From Macrotis lagotis (Eukaryota; Chordata; Mammalia; Peramelemorphia; Peramelidae), in NCBI RefSeq assembly GCF_037893015.1, contig NC_133665.1, positions 108,001,471-108,065,470 on the forward strand: a DNA stretch of 64,000 nt, given 5' to 3'. The notes under the pieces were generated by a model. It searched no databases. It was not told where the DNA came from and saw nothing but the letters and a program-made list of their open reading frames with translations. Of the stretch, positions 23,060-34,470 are shown piece after piece; positions within the stretch are counted from its first letter, which is position 1, and every line of letters begins with the position of its first letter. The position numbers and the translations under genes were made by a program.

Positions 23060-23282
23060 AGTCCCTGTGGCCGGCGAGGCCCGCGAGGACAGGTTGCCGG
23101 CTTGCCCGGGGCCTGGGGCCTCGCGGGGAGGAGCCCGGGAGGACGAGAGACTCGGGCCGGTCGATCCTCCAGGACCCGGCGGCTAAAGCGACGGGAGCGC
23201 TTCGGGCTGAACTCCGGGCTGGGCGGCCAGTCCTTGGCCCGCAGTTAACCGGAGTCGGTGAAAGGAAATACCTTTGATAGAT

Positions 23283-23302
23283 TTCCAAGAACTTTCCAGG
23301 AA
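23283..23302 (-). promoter_or_regulatory. CISH: Distal tandem STAT5 (GAS) pair of CISH
   Basis: TTCCAAGAA (23283-23291) and TTCCAGGAA (23294-23302), 2 nt apart, about 290 nt beyond the proximal pair. Together they reproduce the two-pair arrangement described for the mouse and human gene. Confidence 0.82.
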
Positions 23303-23456
23303 AACAAGGCTGGGCTAGGGAGGCCGCCCAATGGGAGCGCGGAGAGGCTGGCCTGGCCGAGGAAGCCGGCCAATGGCAGCGCCCCGAAACTGGCTCTACG
23401 CCCAGGACTTGGGTTCCCCCTCCCCGCACTTCACTTCCCTCCTCCCCTCGCCCCGG

Positions 23457-24075
23457 GAGAGAGAGGGAAAAAGAGGGAGCGACCCAGAGAAAGTGATAGA
23501 AGAAGAGCCAAGGGGGGGAAAGAATAGAAAGTGAGAGGAGGAGGAGGAGGAGGAGGAGAGGAAGGCACAGAGAGAAGACAGGGAGAGAGGGAGGGAAGGA
23601 GAGGAGAGAAAGGGACAGAGAAAACAGGGTAGAGGGGGAGAGAAGAAGAGAAGGGGAGAGAAAGGGACAGAGAGGAGAGAGAGGAGAGGGGAAGGCAAGG
23701 AGAGGAAAGAAAAGCAAGGGACAGAGAAAACAAGGGAGAGGAGGGGGGGGGAATAAGAAGAGAGGAGAGAAAGGAACAGAAAAGGGAGAGAGAATAGAGA
23801 GGGAGAAGAGAAGAGGAAAGAAGAGAAAGGGACAGAGAAAACAGGAAGAGAAAGTAGAGAGGGAGGGAAGAAGAGGAGAGAAAGGGACAGAGAGAAAGAG
23901 TGGAGAGGGAGGGAAGGAGAGGAGAGAAGGGGGTCAGAAGGAAAATAGGGAGAGATTACAGAAGGGACAGAGAAAATAGGGAGAGAGAGAGAAGAGAGGA
24001 GAGAAGAGGAAGACAGAAGAGAAAGGGACAGAGATAAAACAAGGACAATAGAGAGGAAGGAAAGAAGAGAACAAA
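23457..24075 (+). repeat. Polypurine tract with a degenerate ~54-bp minisatellite
   Basis: About 620 nt of nearly pure A/G on plus. A landmark agggacag recurs at 23611, 23663, 23717, 23772 (one change), 23827 and 23883, steps of 52-56 nt, then less regularly at 23963 and 24024. Several units continue agaaaacagg. A (GGA)n core sits at about 23535-23558. The mirror-type purine sequence could form triplex DNA. Open frames across it are low-complexity artefacts. Confidence 0.85.
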
Positions 24076-24794
24076 TTATCTCTCTGGATTATTCTTTCTT
24101 CCCACTTCTCATTCCATTCCTGTGCAGGGGTACCCTACTAAGCATTATCAGTCCTCGAGTTCAGAGAAGACATATCTATCGAGACCAACCTAGTCAAATG
24201 AAATGGGAAAGACCACTTTTGGTGAACCCAGCAGGAAGAATCCTATCACTGATTCTTAAACCAGGTAGAAATGAGTTTTCCATAGCTCGGAATTTTCTGT
24301 GTTACTACTCAACTTTTCAAAGCAGAAAATTGAGATTGCTTTAGGTGCTTGGGAATAAAATGGGAGCAATGAGAGCATGTACATATGAATACATATGTCC
24401 CAAGAGTTTAAAGGTAGGAGAGCCCCTACTTGTTGAGATTGTTCCTCAGTGACTCAGCTCTCCAGAAATAAGTGGTGCACACTCAGGCCAGGAGTCCACT
24501 GGCCTAGGCTGGGTTCAGTCCTTTGGGATAGGGCTGAAGGTTGGGTTCAGAGTGAAAGACTCTTCCCTTTCCCTCTCCCCCAACTCCTTTCTCCCCATTG
24601 ACCCACTACCCCAAGGTCTTGGATTTAAGGTCTTTCTCCAATCAGTTCCAGCTCTTTTGCAGGATCTGTGTGACCAGTGACATGCCTCGACATTTGCAGA
24701 AACAACTGTAAACGATTTCATATTTATTTACAGTGTCTCTTGCATACCTTTTTGTTTTCATCCCGTATCTCATAGAGAAGAATTCCTAAGAGAA

Positions 24795-24990
24795 TGCCCA
24801 ACAAAGAAGAAAAAGCACACTGGGTTAGGAGTAGCAATTTAGTACTGACATCTGCTGGCAATGTGACCATAGGCAAGTCATTTCCATTCCTATGGCTTCA
24901 ATTTCTTCCTTGGCAAAATAAAAGAAAGGACTGGATTAGATACTTTCTAAAACCTCTCTCAAGTCTGTACACCTGGATCCTATTTGGTAG
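24795..24990 (+). repeat. MIR-type SINE
   Basis: gcacactgggttaggagtag, gcaatgtgaccataggcaag and aggactggattagatacttt. Confidence 0.6.
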
Positions 24991-25074
24991 GTAAAAAAAA
25001 AAAATAAAGCTGAATTTGTGCAACTCACTCAAATTCACTTTTCTTTAAATATTTTACTTATTTTATCAACTACA

Positions 25075-25295
25075 TGGTGCCACAGTGAAGGGAGGACTGG
25101 GTCTGGAGTCAAATCCAACCTCAGACACTTATTAGCTGGGTGAACCTGGTCAAATCACCTTTGTTTACCTCAGGTTCCTCATCTGTAAAATGAGAATAAT
25201 GGTAGCACCCACCTCCAGGGTTGTAGTGAGGATCAAGTGAGATATTTGTAAGCTCCCAATATATAGTGGGAGCTATATAAATACTTATTCCCCAA
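25075..25295 (+). repeat. MIR-type SINE
   Basis: gactgggtctggagtcaaat, ttcctcatctgtaaaatgag, agggttgtagtgaggatcaa and a final agctatataaatacttatt. Confidence 0.8.
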
Positions 25296-25429
25296 AGTCA
25301 CAAACTGAATAAGTAACTCAGTTGAAATTTGTAACAGGGCCTCTGCCTGGAACATTAGCACTGGCACCTGTTACCTTCTGGGTCTAGTCACACTACAACA
25401 CTAACTTGAAAGGTGAATTTGAGTTTAGA

Positions 25430-25650
25430 CTCAGGTGGCACAGTGGATAGTGTTCTAGGTCTAGAGTCAGGAAACTCTGTGCTCAAATCCAATTCAAAAC
25501 AGTTACTACTTGTATGACCCCTAAGCATGTCACTTAATCAACTGTTTGCCTTAGTTTCTTCATCTGTAAAATGAACCAGAGAAGCAAATGGCAAATCAAA
25601 ATGGCTAAATGGGGTCATGAAGAGTCAGATACAACTGAAATGATGAACCA
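25430..25650 (+). mobile_element. MAR1-like SINE (RTE-type tail)
   Basis: tRNA-like head caggtggcacagtggatagt, middle aaatggcaaatc, and tail ggggtcatgaagagtcagat plus acaactgaaatgatgaac. This tail is the kind mobilised by RTE LINEs. Confidence 0.75.
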
Positions 25651-26659
25651 ATTATATTTGCTATATAATAGGCATTGGAGCTTGATAGAAACCAATAAAA
25701 TGGTCTCCACTCTCAAGAACCTTTCGTTATGAAATGGGGGAGATATGTATCAAGGGAAACAAGGACATCGATAAATAAATATTAAACATATACAAAACAA
25801 ATACAAGATTGTTTCCTCTCCTCTTTAGCTCCAATCTCTATCTACTGGTTCCTTTTTTGCAGTTTAAAAAAAAAGTCCTAGTTTCCCTCATTCCTTTAAA
25901 AAAAAAAAAAACCCTCACTCAATCTTACCATACCTGGTTAGTCACCTTAAATAGGGTATTCCAAAAATCTTCTTGCAATTTTAAGCTATTAAAGTGCTTT
26001 CATGGTTAAATTCCTTGAGAAAACCGTTTGTGATCTATACTCAGTGTTTCCGTTTTTTTTTCTTCCTGTCACTCTCTTCTAAAATCTCTTCAATTTGTCT
26101 TCCAGCTTTATAATTCAATTGAAACTTCTCACTCATTGCCAAATCAAAACCCTCATCTTGGTTTTATCTTTCTTGACCTCTCTCCCTACCTTCTCTAGAC
26201 TCTTGTGATGCTCTTCCCTGCCTGTCCAACCATTCCTGAATCTCCTTTGCTGGGCTTTTATCCATGGTGTGTCCCTCAAGGCTCTGTCCTAATCCCCCTT
26301 TTCATTTTTGATCTATACTATCTCACATGGTGATCTTATCATCTCCTGTGAATTCAATGATCATCTCTAAGAAGATGATTCCCAGATCTGCATATAAAGC
26401 CCAAGATTCTTTCCTCAGCTACAATAGCAATTGCCTATTGGACATCTCTAATTGTATATCCTGTCAGCAACTCAACTAAAACATGTCCAAAGCAGAATTC
26501 ATTATCTTTCCTCCTGACTCTCCCCCCAGCTAACTCAGTGTCAACCTCAATTTCTTTCTCATCCTATATATTGAATCCACTGCCAAATCATGTTTTTACC
26601 TTCACATCTTTAGTACATATCTCTTTCTCTCCAGTCACACTGCTGCCACCCTAGTGTAA

Positions 26660-27097
26660 TATCTCATCTTGGGCAAGTCAATTAACCCTGATTGTCTCCA
26701 TCAAGAGCTATCTCTATTCATTCGGAGACATATCTGGCCACTGGACCCAGATGACTCCAGAAGAGAAAGAGAGGCTGGTAAGTTAGTAGTAGTACCCCTC
26801 ACTCAAATTCAGTCCACTTGCTTTTCATGGTACCATCTACTAGATTTCATGATCTTCTTCAAGAATGAAGGCTAAAGGGCGGCTAGGTGGCATAGTGGAT
26901 AAAGAACCCACCTTGGAGTCAGGAGTACCTGGGTTCAAATCCGGTCTCAGACACTTAATATTACCTAGCCGAGTGGCCTTGGGCAAGCCACTTAACCCCA
27001 TTTGCCTTGCAAAAAAAAAATAGTTCTCTGATTTAAGAAACAAAGCAATGTAAATTTTAAAAAAAGAATGAAGGCCAAAATATGATCATCATTATAG
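26660..27097 (+). mobile_element. Composite SINE inside L2, itself interrupted
   Basis: cttgggcaagtcaattaacc to cttcttcaagaatgaaggct, resumed after 27063. A 9-bp repeat tatctcatc at 26660-26668 and 27098-27106 is its likely target duplication. Confidence 0.65.
26877..27063 (+). mobile_element. Young tRNA-derived SINE with extra 3' sequence
   Basis: Full-length SINE to an A-run at about 27010-27020, then some 38 nt of unrelated sequence and a second A-run. The flanking duplication (aagaatgaaggctaaa at 26861-26876, aagaatgaaggccaaa at 27064-27079) encloses the extra sequence. Confidence 0.85.
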
Positions 27098-28119
27098 TAT
27101 CTCATCACCTCTTGCCTTATCAAAATAATATTTCAACTGGTCTTCCTGTCTCTTTCCCCACTCTAATTCATCCTTCACTCAGCTGCTAAGATTATTGTTT
27201 TCTAAAGTATAGATATAATCATATGTTTCTTCCCTGCTCACTGAGCTACAGTAGCTCTCTTTTATATCAAGGATTACTTCAAATGTTGAACATTTGAAGC
27301 CTTTTACAGCTTCTCCCTACCTTATCACCATTCCCTATCTTTCCAGTCTTAACACTTTATTTTTCTCCAGGAATGTTTCACTCTAGTGACACTGGCCTAC
27401 TCACAGCTCTTCACACACTCCATCTACTCTCTTCGTGCTTTTGCAATAGTTGTCTTCCAGGCCTAGAATGTTCTCTCTCCTCATTTTCCTTTCTCAACTT
27501 CCCTAATTTCTTCTAAGACTCAGTTCAAATTCTGTCTTCTGCAGAAGATCTTTCCTAGTCCCCCTCCCCCCAGGTTCCCTCTCAGAGGTAAACTATATTT
27601 TGTAGGTACCAAGTTATTTGCATAGTTTTTCCCTCATTAGAATGGAAACTCTTTGGTTTGCTCTTTTTCGTGTCCTCTGATACAATAAATACTTAATATA
27701 TGCTTATTGACTGAAGTAATTGAGGGGAGGCAGTAACAAACTGGGGAAATAGGAAGGTCTCTCCAACCCAGGTTCTGGTTCCTACTCTAATGCTATTTCT
27801 TGCCTTTATCTTCTGGGCCCTCCCCAAATCCCAGCTTGCACAGATCTTTTCAGTCAACCACTCACTTGAGTGGCACTGAGGTCTGGGGCAATTCCCTACC
27901 CTCCTGATAGGTACTTGTGCTGATCCAAAGAGAGGAGAGTCCATCCTTGTCTCCTTGGAGGTTAGAGTTGAAGAGGGGAGATGATGGGGAAATAGTCACA
28001 GTGTCTTGGGATCAGTCCTGGACTGGAAATCAGGAGATCTGGGCTCTATCCTATGAGGCCTTAGATAAATCATTTTCTTTCTTTGCAAAATTGACTAGAG
28101 GGTTTCTAAAATCCCTTCT

Positions 28120-28340
28120 AGCTCCAAGGTCCAAGCTTTTACCTTTATTCTTTAAAATCCCTTCATGTCACTTCCTTCATGAAGGCCTTCTCTGATACCC
28201 CTAGCTGATCTCTCCCAGTAGGCTTTGCCTTAAACCTATCTGCCCAAATACATGCTACCTTTAGTCATGTTTGTGTTCCTCCTCTCAACCCCCATTATAT
28301 TGTGAACTCTTTGGAAGCAAGGATTGGGTCATGTTTTTCA
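28120..28340 (+). mobile_element. L2 LINE 3' end
   Basis: catgaaggccttctctgata, cccattatattgtgaactct and ttggaagcaaggattgggtc. Confidence 0.6.
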
Positions 28341-28444
28341 TCCTTTTGTTGATGGGATTAAATCAAATACTGCCCCCCCCAAAGAAGTAGAGCATTATGG
28401 CTGAAACAAAAATTCAACCCTGGCTCTTGAAAAGTCCACCTACA

Positions 28445-28560
28445 TGGGCTAGCTAGATAGCATAGTAGATAGAGCCTCGGCCTTGGAGTCAAAAAGACCT
28501 GAATTCAAAAACAGTCTCAGTCAGACATTTGATGTAAACTTTCCTTGGGCAAGTCATGGG
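28445..28560 (+). mobile_element. tRNA-derived SINE, degraded
   Basis: gctagctagatagcatagta and gccttggagtcaaaaagacc; the 3' end is lost. Confidence 0.7.
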
Positions 28561-29009
28561 GGATGGGGGGGGGGGTGCAAACTGGGTGTTTCATAGCCTT
28601 TCTTCAGTGTATGCCAGAGAACTTCTGGGGGACGTCAAGAGATGGAATTTTTTTCCTCTATGGTGCCTTTGTCCTCTATAATACTATTTTTTCATTTGGA
28701 CTCTAGGACTTTGTGTGGCCTATTTTTTTCCTCATTTCCCCAACTCCCAGAATCTGAAGGAAACCAATTCCCAAATGTGAACTGGACCTTGCCCTTGGCA
28801 AAAAAACAAAAACAAAAAAACCAACCAAACAAAAACAAAACAGAACAAAAAACAAGTCAGGCAGTTGCATCAATAATTGTATCAATGAACATTTATTAAG
28901 GACTTACTATGTTCCTAAGCAATGCACTAAACATTGGGTATAAAAGAAAAGTAAAAAAAGCTCAAGTAACTCATATTCTAATTCTAATAAACCAACAAGT
29001 ATATATACA

Positions 29010-29270
29010 TTATCTTTTGTTATTGTTGTTTTTGGTCATGTCCAACTCTTTATGAGGCCCTTTGGGGTTTTCCTGACAAAGACATTAGTGTGGTTTGGCA
29101 TTTTCTTCTCCAGCTCATTTTACAGATGAGGAAACTGAGGCAAAAAGGGTTAAGTGGTTTTACCCGGGATTACATAGCTACTAAGTTCTGAGATGAGATT
29201 CAAGCTCATGAAGTTAAGTCTTAATGATTCTAAGTACAGAGCTCTATCCACTGCATGATCTATCCAGGAT
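29010..29270 (-). mobile_element. MAR1-like SINE, antisense
   Basis: ggtcatgtccaactctttat, ccagctcattttacagatga, ggaaactgaggcaaaaaggg and a closing agctctatccactgcatgat. Confidence 0.75.
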
Positions 29271-29274
29271 AAAT

Positions 29275-30300
29275 TGAAGGTATTCTCAGGCCTTGGAGAG
29301 AACTGGGAAAGGTCTACAAAGGCAAGATTTGAGTTGAATCTTGAAGGAAACTAGGAAGCAGATGTGAGGAAGGGCATAGAAGATAGTCCTTGCAAAGGAT
29401 GATTGTGAGGTGGCAAATGGTTCAGAGTTTGTAAAGTTGAGTAAAGTGTAAGAAGACTGGATAGGTAGGTAGGGATCAGACTATGAAGGCCTTCAAATGC
29501 CAAACAGAAAATTTATTTGATCCTGGAGGTAATAGGTAACCACCGGAAATTATTAAGGAGGGAAGTATGGTAATGTCTATCCTTAGGGGAAGTCAGTTTG
29601 GCAGCTAAGTAATGGCTAGACTGGAGTGGGGAGACCCTTGAGGGAGGGAGACTAGTTAGAAGGATATAGCAATAATTAGGGCAAGAGATAATGAGAGCCT
29701 CTATTCGGGTTGGGGCAGTGTGAGTGAAGAAAAGAGGAAGTGTACAAGAGATGTTGTGGAGGGAGAAACAAGATTTGGCAATGGATTCAATATGTGGAAT
29801 GAGTGAGAATGAGGTGTCTAGGATGGGGATGAGGTTTCAGCCCTGAGGGAATAGGAAGATGGTTTTGTCCCTCTATATAAGGAAAAAAAAAAGTTCGGCA
29901 GGGGAGCAGCTAGGTGGTCCAGTGGATAGAGCATCAGCCCTAGCGTCAGGAGTACCTGAGTTTCAATCTGTCCTCAGACAATTAATAATTACCTAGCTCT
30001 GTGACCTGGAGCAAGTCACTTAACCCCAATGCCTTGCAAAATCTAAAAAAAATAGTTGGGCAGAGGAAACTCTATGGGGAGACAGATAATGAATTTTGAA
30101 TATGTTGAATTTGAGATGCCAATGGATTATCAAGTTTGAAATGTCCAAGAGACAGCTAGGTGATACAGGGATGCAGGAGAAAAAGAGAACCTTGGAGGAT
30201 AGCTAGGATGAGTGAGTTTAATAGTAAAGGAGACATCCGTCTAGGATGTTAGAAGGCTAGGAAGCATTGAACCAGGTAACAATAGTTGTTACCCCAGGGG
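29275..30300 (+). repeat. Ancient interspersed repeat, family not assigned
   Basis: gactatgaaggccttcaaat, ttgatcctggaggtaatagg and, after an inserted SINE, aatttgagatgccaatggat. The order matches a mammal-wide repeat I recognise but cannot name with confidence. No open frame. Confidence 0.5.
29903..30053 (+). mobile_element. tRNA-derived SINE
   Basis: gagcagctaggtggtccagt to aatgccttgcaaaatctaaa. Flanked by near-identical agttcggcag and agttgggcag. It is inserted into the ancient repeat. Confidence 0.88.
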
Positions 30301-30836
30301 TTTATCTCTTCCCCCACATCACATAGAGTGACTAGGCTAAGAGGCTTGATAGCTGAAATAAATAGAAGATGGAACACCGAAACTGCCAACAAAATTTAAG
30401 AATTTGTTCAGAACCTTTCCTGAGAGTGGAATTTGAAAATTTTTGCCATTTCTCAAAATGCACCAAGAAATTATTTACATAGCATCAAAAATTAGTAGAA
30501 AACTTTGGGGCTATGTAGTCTAACCCCATCATTTTGTATGAGACCAGAAAAATCAATGATTTATCCAAAATTAGATTGTACATATGGAATAGAGCTTGGA
30601 TTCTAGCTCAGGTTTCTCCAGTTTCTGATCCAATAATTTTCTAATACACCTCAATAATCAGATAGACTGTAGAAGGTTGGCCTCACTCCCAATATGCAAA
30701 AAAAAAAGGAAAATTCCTGGCTAAATGGAAAAGGAAGATTTAAGCATTAGAAAAATGTTGAGTGTGCTGATTTGCTTTTCTCTACTATATTTGTTCTATT
30801 AAGGACTCCAAGGGGCAAATAGGAAGAAACTGATTT

Positions 30837-30868
30837 ATTTGTTGTTGTTGCTGCTGCTGCTGTTGTTT
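30837..30868 (+). repeat. (TTG)n/(CTG)n simple repeat
   Basis: gttgttgttgttgctgctgc followed by tgctgttgtt. Confidence 0.85.
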
Positions 30869-31314
30869 TTAAGAGAGCATCAATAAAGCATTTAAAAAAG
30901 AAAAGTAGTGCTATCCAAGTTCATATTTTCCCCCCATTTTTACTTGCCTTCTGGCTATTTTCTATAGTGCTACAGTGCCATCTATTGGAAGAAAATCTGC
31001 TTGGATAAAATTTTACTTACACTATTTTTATCTGATCCTTATTACAAACTTTTTAGGTAGTTAATAATATCCAGTTTTAGAGATGAGGAAACTTAAAGGT
31101 CAAAGAGGTTCTATAGCTCACCCAGAGTCACAGAGCATCTGAGGAAAAAATCAAACTCAAGTCTTCTAAGTGACTCCAAGATCAGTGATTTAATTATCAT
31201 GATAGCTGCTTCAATACTGGAAGAGATTTTAGAAGAAATCACTTCATCCAATCTCCTCATCTTATAGTAGGTACTGCCTAACTGCCATTATATATAGAGA
31301 TCTGTTGGAACTTA

Positions 31315-31545
31315 GTATAATAGGAAAGAGGTCCTTGGGTTGGGAAGACCTGAGTTCAAATTCAGCCTCAAGCACTAACTTACTGTTTGACCCTGAGCAA
31401 GATATTTAACATTGTTTACCTCAGTTTCTTCATCTGTAAAAGACTAGAGAAGGACATGGCAAACCATGTGAGCATCTTTGCCAAGAATATCCCAAATGGG
31501 GTCAGGAAGAGTCAGACATGTCTGAAATGACTGAACAACAACAGA
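31315..31545 (+). mobile_element. MAR1-like SINE
   Basis: gacctgagttcaaattcagc, atggcaaaccatgtgagcat, ggggtcaggaagagtcagac and tgactgaacaacaac. Confidence 0.8.
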
Positions 31546-32428
31546 GTAGAAAAGGCAATACAGTTCCCAAACAATACACTTTACCTAAATTAATCAACCA
31601 ACTTGTATTTATTGATTTTACAGGATTCTTGACACTGTTTCGCTTTGCAGTAGATGATGAATAAAATAAAGTTCTTGTCTTCAAATGCCTACATGGATCT
31701 GTAACCTAATCTACTGAGTCCCTGTCAGTCAGATCACAACTCATCCATACCTGCCTATTCTGTTTAACTCTTGTCCATATATTGCTAAAAACCCATCTCA
31801 AGGGTTTAACACAACATGGAGATAGACTTCATTCATTTCTCCAATATTTTAAGGGTACCAATAGAAATAACTCTAGCTGTCTTTTAGTTATTCCTTGCTC
31901 TTGCCTTGACCATCCATTTTCTCTTCCTATCATACAATTCCTATATGACAACCCTTAATTTATTCTTCTTTGGAATTCCTCAAAGATTATATATGGCAAC
32001 TTGTTGAGGCCTACCTGATGCTTCTTTATTATGCTTTGTATAATAGTCACCTTTAGTTCCTCAGAAGCAATGATATTTCAGGGTTTACTATCATATAGCA
32101 ACTACTATAATGAAAAGTTGAGTCTTTGCTTTCATGGGAATCTTGGGGTCAGTAAAGAGAACTAGATTAAAGTTTAGCAAGGTAGAGAAAACCTTCATTC
32201 AAAACAGAAAGGAGCAAACTAATAAGGAGCAAACATAAAATTCTCCAAGGAATTAAAAATAAGGATGGGCGTGAGCAGCTACATTGTTTTCCAAAAAAAA
32301 AAAGGAACTTTGAAGAATTTGAATAAAGGATGGTTTCATGGGGGAAAATGTGGCAAGAATGAGAAATGACAGGTGGGTATCTAGAGGGGTCCATGAGTAT
32401 CCTTGAGAGGTTAAGAAAATGTGGAAGG

Positions 32429-32572
32429 GGGCAGCTAAGTGGCTCAGTGGATAGAACACCAGCCCTGGAGTCAGGAGTACCTGAGTTCAAATCCAGCCTC
32501 AGATACTTAATAATTCCCTAGCTGTGTGGCCTTGGCAAACCACTTAACCCCATTGCCTTGCAAAAAAACAAA
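32429..32572 (+). mobile_element. tRNA-derived SINE with perfect 16-bp target duplication
   Basis: gggcagctaagtggctcagt to attgccttgcaaaaaaaca. aagaaaatgtggaagg flanks it at 32413-32428 and 32573-32588 without mismatch. Confidence 0.93.
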
Positions 32573-32899
32573 AAGAAAATGTGGAAGGTTTCCAGCATGT
32601 TGGATAGATGCCCCCATGATGAACTTGGAGGACATGGATAAGAGGCACAATAGATGGTCAAATATGGTTGGGTGGTGATTTGTCCAATTGAAAGGAACAT
32701 CACAATTGATGATCTCACAGATCTATTTGAATATTAATCAATAGTCACTATTGTTCTCCTCTGGTTGTGGCATGGGGGAGGAAGGAGGTATGAGTAAAAG
32801 AACTTCCAATCATTTCAAATTCCATGATCATTAGTATATTCTAAGGAAAATAAACAAAAATATTTTAAACAAAACATTACCTTGTATGGCATACAGAAA

Positions 32900-33380
32900 A
32901 AAGGAGGCAGTGATTCCACTTTAGTGTCCCCTCATCTAAAGTATCAGGTTCTATTCTGAGGATCACACGAGCTGGAGTGGGCACAAAAGAAAACAACAAA
33001 GGTGCTGAAAGATTAGAAGTCATCTCACATGAGAATCATTTGGAGGAAATGGGCATGTTTTGCCAAAAGCAAAAGTTTAAATGGAGAATCCATTTGTGTG
33101 TGTGTGTGTGTGTGTAGAAAGAGGGAGAGAGACAGAGAGAGAGAGAGAGAGGAAAGAGTAGTGTTGCAGGATGGCAAACTTTATCTCAATAGGTAAAGAA
33201 CTTTCTGATAATAAGAACTATTCAGAAATAGCATTAGATGAACTCAGGAAATAGTGAGTTTTCTCTCTCTAGAGTCTTCAGGTGGGAATTGGATCTCATG
33301 TTGGTGGTGAGATAAAAGGGGATCCTGCTCAGTTTTATTTTGAACTGGTTAAACTCTCATATCTCTGACAACTTTGTGAT
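32900..33380 (+). mobile_element. CR1/L3-like LINE fragment
   Basis: tcaggttctattctgaggat, gcattagatgaactcagg, gtcttcaggtgggaattgga and cttcaggtggg-type 3' sequence follow L3/CR1 order. A (TG)n/(GA)n lies within. Confidence 0.5.
33095..33155 (+). repeat. (TG)n followed by (GA)n
   Basis: About 21 nt of TG, then purine GA repeats. Confidence 0.95.
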
Positions 33381-33439
33381 TCTGTGATGTGACAATTCTT
33401 CACAGGAAACCTGATTGATAGAAGGAATATAGAAATGCA

Positions 33440-33680
33440 GGGGAGGGTGGTTCGGTAACAGAGAACCAGTCCTGAAGTCAGGAAGATCCATATTTAAATC
33501 TAACCTCTGACACTTACTGGACATGTGTCCCAAGGCAAGTCATCTATAAAATGTCCTCATCTATGAAATGAACTGGAGAAGGAGATACCCAACCACTCCA
33601 GTCTCTGGGCCAAGAAAACTCCAGATGGAGTCATGAAGAGTTGGACATGACTGAAATGAATGAACAACAACAACAAAGAA
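33440..33680 (+). mobile_element. MAR1-like SINE
   Basis: agtcctgaagtcaggaagat, gtctctgggccaagaaaact, gagtcatgaagagttggaca and tgactgaaatgaatgaacaa. Confidence 0.8.
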
Positions 33681-34139
33681 AAGCAGGGACCAGATAAATG
33701 AGGTTGTCCTGCGTCCAGTTCTAAACAGCTTTAAAGCTTTTATGATAAGTTTAAGCAGGGACAGCTAGTACAGAAAGCAATGAACTTGGCATCTGAAAGG
33801 GTTCAAATTCTGCCTCTGGCACTTACTAGCTGTATGATCAGGGCAAACTATTTATTTATTTATTTTTTGAGAGAAAATTGTACATTTTATTCACGAACCT
33901 TGCAAGATACAGGTACCTCACCTGAGGCATGAATTGGTCTTGGAATATCAGGTAATTTATAGTCCTCAGAAACTCTTTCCCCTCCCTCTTGGATTTTCCT
34001 AGGCTCTCAGAGTTTGAGTTACAATCTAAGTGGTCCACCCACTCCATGACATGCCCCTAATATGACCCCCCCACATCATATGACGCATGATAAGGGCAAA
34101 GTATAACCTCTCTCAGACTCAGTTTCCTTCTCTTTTGAT

Positions 34140-34470
34140 TGATATTTGTCCTTTGTTCTTGAAGAAGATCATAATATCAGGGAGGTGATGACATGACAAG
34201 CACATGAATTGGATTTGTGTGAGAGGGAATGAGGTGCTAAGTTACCAGCCTCACCTTCTCCTTCGGAGCCACCTGGGTCCAGTGACCAGATATGGCCTGG
34301 AGATGACCCTGAAGTCTGGAGATGGCCCTGATGTCAAGGAAATCAGGGTTAAGTGACTTGCCCAAGATCACACAGCTAGTCAGTATCAAGAATCCGAGAC
34401 TGGATTCGTGCTTCCATCCTCCTGACTCCAAGGCCAATATTCTATCCACTGTGCCACCTAACTGCTCTTT
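34140..34470 (-). mobile_element. Composite SINE, full length, antisense
   Basis: gtcctttgttcttgaagaag-type tail, body acatgacaagcacatgaatt and ggagccacctgggtccagtg, then gttaagtgacttgcccaaga and head tatccactgtgccacctaac. It gives the clearest view of this 330-bp family. Confidence 0.85.

Larger units (their letters stand above)
22350..23400. promoter_or_regulatory. CISH: CpG island / CISH promoter
   Basis: GC-rich, CpG-dense sequence covers CISH exon 1, its presumed 5'UTR and the upstream promoter; the surrounding DNA is AT-rich and CpG-poor. The start site cannot be fixed from sequence; 22.75-22.9 kb is a guess. Overlapping open frames on both strands here reflect high GC and are not genes. 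Confidence 0.85.
26000..27720 (+). mobile_element. L2 LINE, 3' half, interrupted by nested SINEs
   Basis: The left part (26000-26655) has the RT-region signals ccctcaaggctctgtcctaa and ctcacatggtgatcttatca. The right part (27098-27720) has ttatcaaaataatatttcaa, gcctagaatgttctctctcc and aataaatacttaatatatgc. They are separated by a SINE that itself holds a younger SINE. Confidence 0.7.

Noticed and set aside
23007-23733. Ser/Leu/Pro-rich frames of up to 236 codons on minus
   Set aside because: They read through the polypurine minisatellite and CpG island; composition artefact with no homology.
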